A stretch of 64,000 nt of DNA, from positions 372,001 to 436,000 of the forward strand of contig CP119311.1 in assembly GCA_029202545.1 (NCBI GenBank), read 5' to 3'. The notes under the pieces were generated by a model. That model was not told the origin of the DNA. It did no database searches and saw nothing but the letters and a program-made list of their open reading frames with translations. The stretch comes from Candidatus Pseudobacter hemicellulosilyticus. Its GTDB lineage: Bacteria; Bacteroidota; Bacteroidia; Chitinophagales; Chitinophagaceae. Of the stretch, positions 63,292 to 64,000 are shown in pieces. Every line of letters begins with the position of its first letter. Positions within the stretch are counted from its first letter, which is position 1. The translations under genes and the position numbers were made by a program.

Positions 63292-64000
63292 CTACTCATA
63301 TCTTAAAGCCTCTATCGGGTTCAGCCTGCCCGCCCGCATGGCAGGATACAGGCCAGCCATCAACCCAACCAGCGAACAGATCGCAATACCAATAAAGGTC
63401 CAGGCCCAGGGTACTACAAAACCCGTTTCCAGGAACATGGAGAAAAGATTGCCTACCAGTACGCCCAGCACCACGCCAAACAGGGCCCCCAGCAAACTGA
63501 TGATGATGGATTCATACAGGAATTGCCTGCGGATATTGCCCTTCTTCCCACCAATGGCTTTTACCAGGCCAATCTCTTTGGTCCTTTCCGTTACTGATAC
63601 CAGCATGATGTTCATCAATCCCACTGCCGCCCCCATCAGCGTGATCACACCAATGATCAGAGCCGAAAAGGTCAGCAGGTCCAGCTGCTTCAATAACATT
63701 TCCACAAAGCTGTCGCTCTTGTCAATGGCAAAATTATCCTCTTCCGTAGTGGTCAGCTTACGGATAGGCCGGAAAATGCCCGTAGCCTCGCCCGTTGCCG
63801 CATCCATCAGGTGCAGTTCCGGTACTTTCACCTGGATGCCGAAAGAGGCATTGGGATTGGTATTAAAAAAACGACGCACATTATTGTAGGAGGTGACCAC
63901 AGAGTTGTCCCAGCTCATGCCCAGGGTGCTGCCCTTGGGATTCAACACCCCCACTACCCGGAAGGGAATATTGTTGATCTTGATGATCTTGTCTACCGCA
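63292..64000 (-). CDS. MacB/FtsX-type ABC transporter permease (partial)
   Basis: The C-terminal part of a permease; the 5' end lies beyond the window. The frame is open to the edge (VDKIIKINNIPFRVVGVLNP before the first Met). A periplasmic MacB-like part is followed by the FtsX core with three membrane helices (LLTFSALIIGVITLMGAAVG, LGALFGVVLGVLVGNLFSMF, FIGIAICSLVGLMAGLYPAM) and the conserved end RLNPIEALRYE. MacB-type exporters pump peptides or other substrates with an ATPase partner. Confidence 0.9.
   Translation of the reverse strand, partial: AVDKIIKINNIPFRVVGVLNPKGSTLGMSWDNSVVTSYNNVRRFFNTNPNASFGIQVKVPELHLMDAATGEATGIFRPIRKLTTTEEDNFAIDKSDSFVEMLLKQLDLLTFSALIIGVITLMGAAVGLMNIMLVSVTERTKEIGLVKAIGGKKGNIRRQFLYESIIISLLGALFGVVLGVLVGNLFSMFLETGFVVPWAWTFIGIAICSLVGLMAGLYPAMRAGRLNPIEALRYE

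Overview
The window looks like chromosome of a Chitinophagaceae-type Bacteroidota. The signs are a SusC/SusD pair with STN domain, paired ECF sigma and FecR, TlpA-family thioredoxins, YWFCY-type coupling protein, triplicated TonB genes beginning with the same cytoplasmic motif, and TAnnTTTG-type -7 promoter boxes. Roughly positions 1-53,500 read as one integrated mobile element whose right end abuts the 3' end of mnmE. The stretch from 53,540 to 64,000 reads as ordinary chromosome. The left end of the element lies outside the window.

Layout. 1-8,980: accessory genes, with a poorly coding edge, a FecR-like protein without an anti-sigma domain, a LuxR-type protein with a degenerate receiver, a tandemly duplicated module (four related helical proteins plus membrane and lipoproteins) and a lone AraC DNA-binding domain. 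8,980-23,800: a surface/redox island. It has four small secreted proteins with eight invariant cysteines, a MauE/DoxX-like redox membrane protein, a 348-aa exported protein, two TlpA thioredoxins, a SusD lipoprotein, a SusC porin, and a FecR/ECF-sigma pair. Two copies of a structured ~300-nt RNA with the same promoter and terminator layout precede the first Cys-rich gene and the MauE gene. 23,800-31,370: a 183-bp imperfect inverted repeat, then a DUF932 gene and a PRTRC cassette (ubiquitin-like C, E2-like B, ThiF/E1-like, E, F-like) closed by a cluster of hairpins. 31,370-37,450: a DpnII/MboI-like nuclease, a Toprim primase, MobC, a relaxase and a T4SS coupling protein. 37,460-43,600: five paralogues of an unrecognised family with basic tails, plus two other unknowns. 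43,700-53,300: a SAM-methyltransferase-like gene, a YobI-type NTPase (probable defence), small ICE genes, RadC/JAB, a PAPS-reductase-like PP-loop enzyme, the tyrosine integrase and its HTH/Xis-like partner. No VirB4 or other T4SS channel genes are present here.

53,540-64,000: mnmE, three TonB paralogues with near-identical terminators, two ExbD, ExbB, a DUF5117-type zinc metalloprotease, and the 3' part of a MacB/FtsX permease.

The most interesting items are the duplicated structured RNA beside the Cys-rich/MauE/TlpA genes, the two lineage-specific paralogue arrays, the long inverted repeat ahead of the PRTRC operon, and the apparent use of the mnmE 3' end as attachment site, a target also used by SGI1. 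All calls come from reading the sequence by eye; no database search was run.
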